The notes under the pieces: model-generated
Told to the model about the DNA's origin: nothing
Seen by the model: the letters and a program-made list of their open reading frames with translations, nothing else
Databases searched by the model: none
Assembly: GCF_003788635.1 (NCBI RefSeq)
Contig: NZ_AYKH01000043.1
Span: 82,501-146,500, forward strand
DNA from: Salinisphaera orenii subsp. orenii MK-B5
GTDB taxonomy: Bacteria > Pseudomonadota > Gammaproteobacteria > Nevskiales > Salinisphaeraceae
DNA: 64,000 bases
Direction: 5' to 3'
In this document: positions 52,841 to 62,248 of the stretch, piece after piece
Numbering within the stretch: position 1 is the stretch's first letter
Layout of the letters: the number at the start of each line of letters is the position of its first letter
Program-made: the position numbers and the translations under genes

Positions 52841-52989
52841 GGAGTCAGGCGCAACGGCGCCTGTCACCGAGCCTTCGCGTTCAAGGTCATCGGACTCGAC
52901 AGCCAACCTGCCCAACGGGGCGACCCTGTCGTGCCGGTCTCGTTTACGACGTGAGGCTCCATCACGAATTTTTTGTGCATGGAGACCCG

Positions 52990-54957
52990 ATGTTTCATCG
53001 ACCCGAACGCGCGCTGTCCCGCGCGCTGCTGCTATCCGCCTGCGGACCCGTCCTCGCTGCAGGCGTCGACACCCCCTCACCCGACGCCCTCGGCGGCATC
53101 GAGGTCGAGGGTTCCGCCATCGAGGAGACGTTGCCCGCCGAGCTCGCGGCCTACGGCGCCGAACGCGAGGTCATCGAGGGCCGAACCCTCGAGGAAACGG
53201 GCATGAGCGACGTGGCGCAGGCGCTGGAACGCCTGGTTCCGGGGCTCTTCGTGGCGCCGCGCGCCGGCCGGGGCAGCTACATCGACGCCTCGCTCGACGG
53301 TTCGCGCACCCAGGACGTGCTCTGGCTGGTCGACGGGGTGCGTATCAACAATCGCCTGTATGGCTCGACCACGCCGCTGGACTCGATCACCACCCAGATG
53401 ATCGACCACATCGAGGTGCTGCGGGGCGGTCAGGGGCTGTTCTACGGCACGCAGGCCGTGGCGGGCGTCGTCAACATCGTCCTGCGCAAGCCGAAGGCCG
53501 AACGCGGCGGCGAGCTGCGCCTGGGCACCGGCACGCTGGGCGACCGCCGCGCGGCGGGTCACGTCACCGGCCCGGGCCCGCTGGGCGAGTGGCTGGTCTT
53601 CGGCGCCTATGACGAATCCGACGGCTACGAGCCGTTCGAGCGGGACGCCTACCAGGCCAACGCGCGGCGCCAGGATCGCGGCTTCAAGCGCCAGAGCATC
53701 GGCGCCAAGTACAGCGCCTCGCCCATGGCCGACAGCTCGCTGCGCGTGCTCGCGCTCTACAACGACGCCGCGGCGGACAACGCCAAGCCCGTGAACAACT
53801 ACCACTCGCTCAACGACCGCGACGAGGTCATCGCCTCGATCAAGTGGGATCAGCGCCTCTCGGACCGCTTCAGCTACTACGCCAAGGGCTACTGGCATTC
53901 GTGGTGGACCGACTACACCCGCATCGGCCTCGACGACGACGGCTCGCGGCACGTCATCAACGACGGCGACGAGTGGGGCTACGACGACTACGGCGCCAAC
54001 CTGGCCGGGCGCTACATCGCACCGGGCGGCAGCCAGCTTCTGTTGGGCTACGATTTCCAGTCCTACTCGGGACGCGACTATGTTCTGCGCATCGACGAGC
54101 AGGCCGAGACGGTGCACGCCGGCTTCGCCCAGTTCCGGCCGGTCCTGGCTTTCTCGCCCGACACCCGGATCGCGCTCGGCGCCCGCTACAACCATTCGGA
54201 TTTCGGCGGCGAACACACGATCTGGAACGCCAGCCTCGACCAGCCGCTGGCCGAGGGCCTGCGCCTCAAGGCCTCCGCCGGCACCCACTTCATCCTGCCG
54301 AGCGCCTACCAGCTGTTCGTGATCGACCCGGCCTTCCCCGCCGGCAACCCGGATCTCGGGCCCGAGGAGAGCCGCAACGTGCGCGCGGCACTCGTCGGCG
54401 ACCCGCGGCCGGGCGTGCACTGGAAGCTCGGCGGCTTCCACCGCGAGATCGACCATCTCATCACCGTCGAGGAGGGCACCTTCCGCAACGCCGACGAAGG
54501 CGTGCGCGTACGCGGCGCCCAGGGCGCACTCGAACTCGGCGGCGCAACCGGCTGGCAGTTCGACATCAGCGCCACGTATGCGGATTCGCAGACCCTCGAC
54601 GGTGACGGCCAGATTCCCGGCATCCCCGAATGGGTGGCCAAGTCGAGCCTGGCCTGGGACAGCGACCGGCGAATGCGCGGCGCCCGCCTGAGCGTGCGCC
54701 ACGTCGGCGAGAACACCGAACAGCTCGCCGACTACGGCGACCAGTCGTTCGGCGACTACACCCTCTTCGATGCCAGCGCCTACCAGCGATTCGGCGATGA
54801 CGGCGCCCACCGCGTGACGCTGCGCCTCGAGAACCTGACCGACCGGCGCTACGCGACCCGCGTCGCGCAGGACACGCGTGCCGACGGCGACACGTTCCGC
54901 TACGACTGGCTCGGCGTGCCGCGAAACGCCCAGCTGATCTACAGCTACACCTTCTGA
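52990..54957 (+). CDS. btuB: TonB-dependent receptor, BtuB type
   Basis: Outer-membrane receptor of 655 residues: signal (ALLLSACGPVLAAG), a plug domain over about 50-165 (DVAQALERLVPGLFVAPRAG, VRINNRLYGSTTPLDSITTQ, IEVLRGGQGLFYGTQAVAGV) and a 22-strand-type barrel to a C-terminal aromatic (YSYTF). Control by a cobalamin riboswitch indicates uptake of B12 or a related corrinoid. Its stop overlaps the next ATG by one base (TGATG). BtuF and BtuCD are not in the window. ATG 52990 has GGAGA seven bases upstream. Confidence 0.9.
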   Translation: MFHRPERALSRALLLSACGPVLAAGVDTPSPDALGGIEVEGSAIEETLPAELAAYGAEREVIEGRTLEETGMSDVAQALERLVPGLFVAPRAGRGSYIDASLDGSRTQDVLWLVDGVRINNRLYGSTTPLDSITTQMIDHIEVLRGGQGLFYGTQAVAGVVNIVLRKPKAERGGELRLGTGTLGDRRAAGHVTGPGPLGEWLVFGAYDESDGYEPFERDAYQANARRQDRGFKRQSIGAKYSASPMADSSLRVLALYNDAAADNAKPVNNYHSLNDRDEVIASIKWDQRLSDRFSYYAKGYWHSWWTDYTRIGLDDDGSRHVINDGDEWGYDDYGANLAGRYIAPGGSQLLLGYDFQSYSGRDYVLRIDEQAETVHAGFAQFRPVLAFSPDTRIALGARYNHSDFGGEHTIWNASLDQPLAEGLRLKASAGTHFILPSAYQLFVIDPAFPAGNPDLGPEESRNVRAALVGDPRPGVHWKLGGFHREIDHLITVEEGTFRNADEGVRVRGAQGALELGGATGWQFDISATYADSQTLDGDGQIPGIPEWVAKSSLAWDSDRRMRGARLSVRHVGENTEQLADYGDQSFGDYTLFDASAYQRFGDDGAHRVTLRLENLTDRRYATRVAQDTRADGDTFRYDWLGVPRNAQLIYSYTF

Positions 54958-56432
54958 TGGCGTTCCCGGCACGCCGGTGGCAGCCGGCGCTGATCGTCCT
55001 GCATCGCTGGCTGGGCATCGGCCTCAGTCTGATGATGCTGGCCTGGTTCGCCTCCGGCGTGGTGATGGTCTTCCACGGCTATCCGCACTACGGCGACGGC
55101 CCGCGTCGCGCCGCGCTGGCCGACCTGCGGATCGAGACACTCCGGGCCGCGCCCGCGAGCGCGGCGCGAACACTGGACCTGCCCGGGCCGCCGAGCGCCA
55201 TTCGCGTCACCCGGACCGGCGACCGCCCGCGCATGCATCTGCGCACCGAGGGCGGCCCGTGGCGCAGCGTCTACGCCGACACCGGCGCGCCCGTGCCCGC
55301 GCTCGAGCGGGCCTCCGCCCGGCAGCGCGCCCGGCGGCTCACCGGCGCGGCGGCGACCGAGGCCACGCGGCTGACGCGGCCGGACCAGTGGACCTTCGCC
55401 GGCCGGCTGTCGCCGTTCCGACCGCTCTGGCGCGTCGCGCTCGCGAATGAGGCCGGCAGCGTGGTCTACCTGTCCGAGCACACCGGCGAACTCGTGCACC
55501 GGACCGACCGCTCGGCGCGGCTGTGGGGCTACGCCGGGCCGGTCGTTCACTGGCTCTACCCGACCCGGCTGCGTCATCTCGACGGCCTCTGGCGGCAGCT
55601 CGTCATGGGCCTGGCCGGCGTCGGCGCGGTGCTGTGCCTGACCGGCCTGGCCCTCGGCGCGCTGCAGTGGCGGCGCCTGCACCGTCGTCGTCCGCGGGGC
55701 TGGCGCGGCTGGCACCACGCCCTTGGCCTGGTCTTCGGGCTGTTCGCCTTCACCTGGGTGTTCAGCGGCCTGCTGTCGCTCGACCCGTTTCACTGGGCCT
55801 CGAAGCCGTTGTTCGACGACGGCGCACGCAGCTGGATCGCCGGCGGCGAGCGCCCGCAACCGCCGACGCGGCCGATCGCGGCCCTGGCGGCGGCGCACGA
55901 GCGGCCGGCCCGCCTGCGCGAGATCGCCTGGCAACCCATCGCCGGCGAGAGCGGCTACCGGCTGTCCGCGGCCGACGGCGCCACGGCCTGGGTGGCCGAG
56001 GACGGCACCGGGCTGAGCGAACGCCTGGGCGAACCCCGGGTCCGGGCGCTGCTCGCCCGGCGCGGCGGCCATGCCCTGACCGAACTGAACCGGCTGACCG
56101 CCTACGACGCCTATCACTATCCGCGGCGTCGCGATCGACTCGCCGACCGCGACCCGCCGCTGCCGGTCTATCGGGCGGACTACACAGACGGCGTACGAGT
56201 CTATTTCGACCCCGCTCGGGCCGAGGTGGTGCACGCCCTCGACGGCCGCCGGCGACTGGAGCGCTGGCTGTATCAGGGGCTGCACAGCCTCGCGCTGCCG
56301 CCCCTGGCGCCCGGCAGCACGCGCTGGTACGTGATCGTGCTGGCCGCGCTGGCCGGCGGCGGCGCACTCAGCGCCAGCGGCGTATGGCTGACCGTGGCCT
56401 GGCTGCGACGACGACGTCGACGCCGCGGCTGA
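54957..56432 (+). CDS. PepSY-associated transmembrane protein
   Basis: 491-residue inner-membrane protein of the PepSY_TM group with four helices: IVLHRWLGIGLSLMMLAWFA, LVMGLAGVGAVLCLTGLALG, GWHHALGLVFGLFAFTWVFS and a last one near 455-480. Periplasmic PepSY-like segments lie between helices 1-2 and 3-4. The conserved HRW, WHH and GLHS histidines could bind haem, as in PepSY membrane reductases that act on iron-siderophores. Coupling to btuB under a B12 riboswitch suggests reduction or handling of the imported corrinoid; this is inference. Confidence 0.85.
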   Translation: MAFPARRWQPALIVLHRWLGIGLSLMMLAWFASGVVMVFHGYPHYGDGPRRAALADLRIETLRAAPASAARTLDLPGPPSAIRVTRTGDRPRMHLRTEGGPWRSVYADTGAPVPALERASARQRARRLTGAAATEATRLTRPDQWTFAGRLSPFRPLWRVALANEAGSVVYLSEHTGELVHRTDRSARLWGYAGPVVHWLYPTRLRHLDGLWRQLVMGLAGVGAVLCLTGLALGALQWRRLHRRRPRGWRGWHHALGLVFGLFAFTWVFSGLLSLDPFHWASKPLFDDGARSWIAGGERPQPPTRPIAALAAAHERPARLREIAWQPIAGESGYRLSAADGATAWVAEDGTGLSERLGEPRVRALLARRGGHALTELNRLTAYDAYHYPRRRDRLADRDPPLPVYRADYTDGVRVYFDPARAEVVHALDGRRRLERWLYQGLHSLALPPLAPGSTRWYVIVLAALAGGGALSASGVWLTVAWLRRRRRRRG

Positions 56433-56605
56433 CGCCTGTATCCCAATACGTCGGGTGCCGCAGGACGGGAGCCCCGCGCTCCAGCGCGACGTCGGGCGGC
56501 CGGACCGCGACGAGGGCGCCGTCCGGCGCGCGGTCGCGGCTCTTGAATTGACAGCATCCAGGCCACCATGTCTCTGGGTACGTATCGACACCAAGGAACG
56601 CCACG

Positions 56606-57592
56606 ATGAGCGACTTCAAGAACACCGGCCCCGCGCTCGACCGCATGGGCTTCGGCGGCGCGCCGCTCGGAGACATGTTCGCCCACAGCGACGACGACCA
56701 CGCCCGCGACACGCTCGCCGCGGCCTGGGATCAGGGCATCCGCTATTTCGACACCGCGCCGCACTACGGCGCCGGCCTGTCGGAGCAGCGCTTCGGCTCG
56801 TTCCTGGCGCGCAAGCCGCGCTCGGAGTACATCCTTTCGACCAAGGTCGGGCGCGTGCTCGAACCGGCGCGCGAACCCGAGGCCACCGGCCCGTTCGTGG
56901 GCGGCCTCTATTTCAAGCGCCGCATGGACTATTCCTACGAGGGCGCGAAGCAGAGCGTGCACGACAGCCTGCAGCGCATGGGCGTGGGCCATCTGGACAT
57001 CGTCTACATCCATGATCTGTCGCCGGACGCGCTGGGCGACGAATGGACCGAGCATTTCGACACCGCCATGTCCGGCGCGGCGGTCGCGCTCACCGAGATG
57101 CGCGAGGAAGGCCTCATCCGCGGCTGGGGGCTGGGCGTGAACACCATCGAGCCCTGCCTGCGGGCGCTGGACGAGGCCGATCCGGACGTCTTTCTGCTCG
57201 CCACCCAGTACCACCTGCTCAACACCGCCGGTGCGGACGAGCTGTTTCCGCGCTGTCTCGAGCGCAACGTCGGCGTCGTCGTGGGCGCACCGTTCGGCTC
57301 CGGCCTGCTGGCCGGCGGCGACCACTACATGTACGAAAAGGCCGACGACGAGATCACCCGCACGCGCGATCGCATGGCCGCCATCTGCGAGCGCCACGGG
57401 GTCGATCTCAAGGCCGCCGCGATGCAGTTCTCCGCCGCCCATCCGGCCGTGAGCTCGATCATCCCCGGCGCCAGCAAGCCCGAACGCATCCCGCAGAACC
57501 GGGCCCTGTTCGACGCCGACATCCCGGCCGAGCTCTGGGCCGAGTTCAAGCGCGAGGGCCTGCTGTCCGAGTCCGCGCACACGCCGGCGTAG
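56606..57592 (+). CDS. Aldo/keto reductase
   Basis: 328-residue AKR with the NADPH TIM-barrel fold. The catalytic residues are in FDTAPHYGAGLSEQRFG (Asp and Tyr), LSTKVGR (Lys) and IVYIHDLSP (His). The cofactor region is IIPGASKPERIPQN. The subtype resembles D-threo-aldose 1-dehydrogenase/pyridoxal-4-dehydrogenase-like enzymes. Substrate unknown. The 173 bases after the PepSY gene contain no other recognised feature. Confidence 0.88.
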   Translation: MSDFKNTGPALDRMGFGGAPLGDMFAHSDDDHARDTLAAAWDQGIRYFDTAPHYGAGLSEQRFGSFLARKPRSEYILSTKVGRVLEPAREPEATGPFVGGLYFKRRMDYSYEGAKQSVHDSLQRMGVGHLDIVYIHDLSPDALGDEWTEHFDTAMSGAAVALTEMREEGLIRGWGLGVNTIEPCLRALDEADPDVFLLATQYHLLNTAGADELFPRCLERNVGVVVGAPFGSGLLAGGDHYMYEKADDEITRTRDRMAAICERHGVDLKAAAMQFSAAHPAVSSIIPGASKPERIPQNRALFDADIPAELWAEFKREGLLSESAHTPA

Positions 57593-57716
57593 ACGCCCGC
57601 GAGCCCGGGCCCGGCCGATGCGGCCGGGCCCATTCCGCCGCGGCCGTGCTCGCGACGGCCCGGAGCCTCTATGATCACGGGTTCGCCGACGACGACCCGT
57701 GTTCACCGGAGCCCAC

Positions 57717-58676
57717 GTGACCGAAAACCCCGCCCCGAAGCTGTCCGATCCCACGACCTCGGTCGAGCACGTCCGCGCCGCGCTGGAGCGCCACGCCTAC
57801 ATCGGCTCCAGCCGTATCGCGACCGTGGTCCATCTCGCGATGCAGCTGCAAAAACCCGTCCTGGTGGAGGGCCCACCCGGGGTCGGCAAGACCGAGCTGG
57901 CCCGGACCACCGCGGCCATGCTCGACCTGCCGCTGATCCGCCTGCAGTGCCACGAGGGCCTGGACGAGGCCAAGGCGCTGTACGAGTGGAAGTACGGCAA
58001 GCAGCTGCTCTACATCCAGATGCTCCGGGAACAGCTCGACGACGTCCTCGACGGCGCCCGCGGCCTCGCCGAGTCGGTTGAGCGTCTGCACCGCCACGAC
58101 GACATCTTCTTCTCGGAGGCGTTCGTCGAACCGCGGCCGCTGCTGCAGGCGCTGCGCGAGCCCGACGGCAGCGTGCTGCTGATCGACGAGATCGACAAGG
58201 CCGACGAGGCGTTCGAATCGCTGCTGCTGGAGCTGCTCGCCGACTACCAGGTCACCCTGCCCGAGATCGGCACCATCGCCGCCGCCGGCCCGCCGCCGCT
58301 GGTGTTTCTGACCTCCAACAATACGCGCGAGGTCTCGGACGCGCTCAAGCGCCGCTGCCTGCATCTCTACATCCCCTTCCCCGACGCCGCGCTGGAGGCG
58401 CAGATCATCCGCGCCCGGGTGCCGGAGATCCCCGCCGCCCTGCGCGGCGAGTTGGTCGCCTTCGTCCAGGCCCTGCGCGAGATGGACCTGCGCAAGCTGC
58501 CCGCGATCAGCGAGACCATCGACTGGGCGCGCACGCTGTTGCTGCTGCACGTCGACGCGCTCGACGCCGACTGGGTCCGGGAGACGCTCAACGTCATCCT
58601 CAAGTTCCAGGACGACATCGAACGCGTCGAGCCGCAGCTGCCGGCCTTGATGCGGCGAGCGGCCGGCGGCCGCTGA
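57717..58676 (+). CDS. MoxR-type AAA+ ATPase
   Basis: 319-residue AAA+ ATPase. Walker A is EGPPGVGKTELA (residues 51-62), Walker B is VLLIDEIDKADEAF near 157, and sensor 1 is FLTSNNTREVSDALKRRC near 202. The length and the TLPEIGT pore-loop area fit the MoxR/CoxD group, which matures enzymes with a VWA partner. GTG 57717 with GGAG six bases upstream is preferred to the in-frame GTG 57699. The VWA gene follows 6 bases downstream. Confidence 0.9.
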   Translation: MTENPAPKLSDPTTSVEHVRAALERHAYIGSSRIATVVHLAMQLQKPVLVEGPPGVGKTELARTTAAMLDLPLIRLQCHEGLDEAKALYEWKYGKQLLYIQMLREQLDDVLDGARGLAESVERLHRHDDIFFSEAFVEPRPLLQALREPDGSVLLIDEIDKADEAFESLLLELLADYQVTLPEIGTIAAAGPPPLVFLTSNNTREVSDALKRRCLHLYIPFPDAALEAQIIRARVPEIPAALRGELVAFVQALREMDLRKLPAISETIDWARTLLLLHVDALDADWVRETLNVILKFQDDIERVEPQLPALMRRAAGGR

Positions 58677-58682
58677 CGCCCG

Positions 58683-60197
58683 GTGGAGGGCACGCTCATC
58701 CGATTCGTGCGCGCCCTGCGCATGGCGGAGGTCCGGGTATCCACCGCCGAGACGCTCGAGGCCTTCCGCGCCGCCGAACTCGTGGGCTGGCGCGACCGGC
58801 AGCGTTTCAAGGACGCCCTCGGCGCGGTGCTCGCCAAGAGCCGGGCGGAGCGCGACGCCTTCGACGACTGCTTCGACCGCTTCTTCAAGGTCGAGGACTT
58901 CAGCATTGACAACCGTGCGAGATCCGACGACGAAGCAGACCGGCAGCCCGACGCCGCCCCGGCGCCGGACGACGGCGATGGCCGTGAAGCCGGGCGCGGC
59001 GACAGCGCGGGCAACGGCGCAGGCGGCGGTGGCGGCTCCAGCGGCGCCGAAGCGGATCGCGAGCGTAGTGCCGGCGGCGAGGGCACCATCGACCCGGCCG
59101 CGGCACGCGCCCCGGACACGACGATGGCCCCGCCGGTCTCGCCGCTCGGTCGCCTGCTCATGGCCGACGACCGCACGGCCCTGGCGCTGGCGATCACGCG
59201 CGCGGCACGCGCCCAGCGGCTCGAGGACATCCGCGTGTTCACCCAACAGGGGCTGTACACGCGCCGCATCCTAGAGCACATGGGCCGGACCGATCTCCTG
59301 GACGAGATCGCCGCCCGCGAAGCCGCCACCGCCGCGCCCGAGCGCCGCCTGGGCGCGGAACTGCGGACCCGCTACGATCGCCTGCGCCTCCAGGTCCGCG
59401 ACCACGTCGAGGACCGATTCAACCTGCATGCCGACGCCGACGGCAGCCAACTGCGCGAACGGATGCTGCGCCGCACCCGCATCGACAGCGTGCCCCGCCG
59501 CGACGAGGCGCACATGCGGCGGATCATCGCGCGGATGGCGCGCCGGCTCGTCGCCGCACACTCGCGCCGACGCCGCGTCACCCGCCGCGGTCGGCTGGAC
59601 GTGCCCCGCACCCTGCGCCGCAACATGCGCCATGACGGCACCCTGATCGAGCTCGCCTGGCGATCCCGCCGCATCGACCGCCCGCGGCTGTTCGTCGTCT
59701 GCGACGTCTCCGGCTCGGTGGCGCGCCATGCGCGCTTCATGCTCACGTTCCTGCACGGCCTCGGCGCGGTCCTGCCGCGAGTACGCGCCTTCGCCTTCTG
59801 CGCCCGGCTCGGCGAAGTCACCGACGTGTTCCGACAGCACGACCCGGATACGGCGATGCAGCATGCCCTGGCCGAACACGGCCACGGTGCAACGGACTAC
59901 GGCCGGGCCCTGGCCGACTTCGAAACGCTGGCCCTGGAGGATCTCGACCGCCGCTCGACCGTGCTCATCCTCGGCGATGCCCGCAACAACGACGCCGACC
60001 CGCGCACCGACCGGCTGCGCCGCATCCGCGCGCGCAGCGGGCGTGTGATCTGGCTCAATCCGGAACCGCGTGCGGCCTGGGACAGCGGCGACTCGGTCAT
60101 CGGCCGCTATCGCGCGCACTGTCACCAGGTCAGCGAATGCGGCTCGCTGGCCCAGCTCGAGCGCGTCGTCTCCGAGCTGCTCCGGCGGGTCGGCTGA
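58683..60197 (+). CDS. VWA domain (CoxE-like) protein
   Basis: 504 residues beginning at GTG 58683. An N-terminal helical region (residues 1-75) precedes a Gly/Asp/Ala-rich disordered linker (about 78-150) and a long basic helical segment. The VWA domain starts near 335, with the MIDAS motif DVSGS (Asp341, Ser343, Ser345) and the later ILGDARNND. This is the standard partner of the adjacent MoxR ATPase. In CoxD/CoxE the pair inserts cofactors into molybdenum enzymes, but none is encoded here, so the client is unknown. Confidence 0.88.
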   Translation: MEGTLIRFVRALRMAEVRVSTAETLEAFRAAELVGWRDRQRFKDALGAVLAKSRAERDAFDDCFDRFFKVEDFSIDNRARSDDEADRQPDAAPAPDDGDGREAGRGDSAGNGAGGGGGSSGAEADRERSAGGEGTIDPAAARAPDTTMAPPVSPLGRLLMADDRTALALAITRAARAQRLEDIRVFTQQGLYTRRILEHMGRTDLLDEIAAREAATAAPERRLGAELRTRYDRLRLQVRDHVEDRFNLHADADGSQLRERMLRRTRIDSVPRRDEAHMRRIIARMARRLVAAHSRRRRVTRRGRLDVPRTLRRNMRHDGTLIELAWRSRRIDRPRLFVVCDVSGSVARHARFMLTFLHGLGAVLPRVRAFAFCARLGEVTDVFRQHDPDTAMQHALAEHGHGATDYGRALADFETLALEDLDRRSTVLILGDARNNDADPRTDRLRRIRARSGRVIWLNPEPRAAWDSGDSVIGRYRAHCHQVSECGSLAQLERVVSELLRRVG

Positions 60198-60505
60198 GGC
60201 CGCAGACGGCCGGGCACACGGCGAACCACGATCGCGCCCGCATGACCCGAGCCTGAGGCTCGCGGCAACCGGCGGCGACGAGGCCGTAGCCACACCCGAC
60301 AGCCTCGCCCGGATTGGCGAACAGGCCCGCCACTTCGGGCCGACGCCGCCCCGACCGAGCCGAAGGGGCAAAACCCGCGCCGGTCCATTCGACCCGAAGC
60401 GTGTCCTCTGCCCGCCGCGGGCTTGAATGCGCGGCCGCCGCACGCCAGTTAGAAGGCACGCGTGCCGTCATCGGCACAACACCGTTCCCGCACTGGAGGC
60501 CCGTC
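60198..60505. other. Intergenic region without recognised feature
   Basis: 308 bases between the VWA gene and the aldehyde dehydrogenase gene. No promoter, RNA or repeat could be supported, apart from GGAGG at 60495-60499 serving the dehydrogenase start. Confidence 0.5.
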
Positions 60506-61882
60506 ATGGCCAACACGCATCAGACCATCAACCCGGCGACCGGCGAGGTCATCGACACCTACGAACTCGCCACCGACGAACAGGCGCTAGCGACGCTGCG
60601 CGCCTCGCACGAGGCCTTTCTCGACTGGCGCAAGACATCCTTCGAGGAACGCGCCGGCATCCTGCGCGAGATCGCCAAGCGCCTGCGTGCCAACAAGGAC
60701 GACTACGCCGCGCTCATGACCCGGGAGATGGGCAAGCCGATCGCCCAGGGCGGCGGCGAGATCGAGCTCTGCGCGGCGATCTGCGAATTCACCGCGGACA
60801 ATGGTCCCCAGGAGCTGGCCGACGAGCAACGCGATCTCGACGGCGGCCGGGCGCTGGTCAGCTACCAGCCGATCGGCGTGATCCTGGGCATCCAGCCCTG
60901 GAACTTCCCGTTCTATCAGGTGGTGCGCTACGCCATCGCCAACATCATGGCCGGCAACACCGTGCTGCTCAAGCACGCGCCCAACGTCTGGGGCGCGGCC
61001 GTCGAAATCGAGAAGCTGTTCGTCGCCGCCGGCCTGCCGGAGAACGTGTTCCGTTCGCTGTTCATCGACGCCGATCAGACCAGCCAGCTCATCGAGCACG
61101 AACACGTGCGCGGCGTCACCCTCACCGGCAGTCCCCGCGCCGGCAGCGCGGTCGCGGCCAAGGCCGGCGAGCAGCTCAAGAAATCGGTGCTGGAGCTCGG
61201 CAGCAACGACGCCTATCTGGTGCTCGAGGACGCCGATATCGATCGCGCGGTCGAGACCTGCGTGCAGGGGCGCATCTACAACAACGGCGAGACCTGTGTC
61301 GCGGCCAAGCGCTTCATCGTGGTCGACGCCGTCTATGACGCCTTCCGCGAGAAGTTCGTCGAGAAGATGCGCCAGATCGAATACGGCGACCCGACCGATC
61401 CGAACACCGCGCTCGGCCCGATCGCCCGCGAGGACCTGCGCGACACGCTGCACGACCTGGTCAAGCGCTCGATCGACCAGGGCGCGACCTGCGTGTGCGG
61501 CGGCGAGATCCCGGACGGCCCGGGCTATTTCTACCCGGTGACCGTGCTCGAGGACCTCAAGCCGGGCATGCCGGCCTATGACGAGGAACTGTTCGGCCCG
61601 GCCGCCTCGCTGATCCGTGTGGCCGACGAGGCCGAGGCCATTCGCGTGGCCAACGACTCGCGCTACGGCCTGGGCGGCGGCATCTTCTCGAAGGACGAGC
61701 AGCGGGCCGTCGATATCGCCCGCAACCTGTTCGATACCGGCATGGTCAACATCAACGGCTACCGCCTGGCGCAGCCGCATCTGCCGTTCGGCGGCGTCAA
61801 GGACAGCGGCTACGGCCGCGAGCACGGCGGCTTCGGCATGAAGGAATTCGTCAACGCCAAGTCGGTGATGATCATCGACTGA
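60506..61882 (+). CDS. NAD(P)-dependent succinate-semialdehyde-type dehydrogenase
   Basis: 458-residue aldehyde dehydrogenase. Catalytic residues are Glu230 in VLELGSNDAYLV and Cys264 in NNGETCVAAKRF; the cofactor loop is PIGVILGIQPWNFPFYQ. The ELGSNDAYLVLEDADID signature marks the Sad/YneI-like succinate-semialdehyde dehydrogenase branch. It would oxidise succinate semialdehyde to succinate. ATG 60506 has GGAGG six bases upstream. It is monocistronic, ended by a perfect terminator. No GABA transaminase is in the window. Confidence 0.9.
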   Translation: MANTHQTINPATGEVIDTYELATDEQALATLRASHEAFLDWRKTSFEERAGILREIAKRLRANKDDYAALMTREMGKPIAQGGGEIELCAAICEFTADNGPQELADEQRDLDGGRALVSYQPIGVILGIQPWNFPFYQVVRYAIANIMAGNTVLLKHAPNVWGAAVEIEKLFVAAGLPENVFRSLFIDADQTSQLIEHEHVRGVTLTGSPRAGSAVAAKAGEQLKKSVLELGSNDAYLVLEDADIDRAVETCVQGRIYNNGETCVAAKRFIVVDAVYDAFREKFVEKMRQIEYGDPTDPNTALGPIAREDLRDTLHDLVKRSIDQGATCVCGGEIPDGPGYFYPVTVLEDLKPGMPAYDEELFGPAASLIRVADEAEAIRVANDSRYGLGGGIFSKDEQRAVDIARNLFDTGMVNINGYRLAQPHLPFGGVKDSGYGREHGGFGMKEFVNAKSVMIID

Positions 61883-61910
61883 TCCCGCGGCGACGCACTG
61901 GCCCGCCCCG

Positions 61911-61945
61911 AGCGCCCGCATTCCGCGTGAATGCGGGCGCTTTTT
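61911..61945 (+). terminator. Rho-independent terminator of the aldehyde dehydrogenase gene
   Basis: A perfect 12-bp stem (61911-61922 with 61930-61941, AGCGCCCGCATT and its complement) with a 7-base loop is followed by TTTTT. Between it and the ATG at 62249 about 300 bases hold only a TTGTGCACAA palindrome (62099-62108) of unknown meaning. Confidence 0.9.
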
Positions 61946-62248
61946 CATGCCCGCGACCCGGCCGGCGCGGCATGCAGCCGCGGGCCCGCTATCGGCGGTG
62001 TCGATTCGCACCCGCCTCATCCCGAACCAACGGCCGGTGCAACCCGGCGGCACGTCCGCGCGTAGTGGCTGCGGGCCACATAGCTGCACAGGACAGCTTG
62101 TGCACAACCAGTTTATCTACACTGTGGCCGGCGATACGCTCCCGTGCCGGGCGATCGCCGGAGCGCCCCGTAGGACGGGCTCGGTACGACGGCGCACCGC
62201 CAGACCGTGTCGGGCCCGCAGACCGTTCACCGCCGGAGTTGTCGATCG

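Noticed and set aside
62099-62108. TTGTGCACAA palindrome before the MHYT gene
   Set aside because: A 10-bp palindrome alone, with no promoter or regulator context, is not enough to call an operator.
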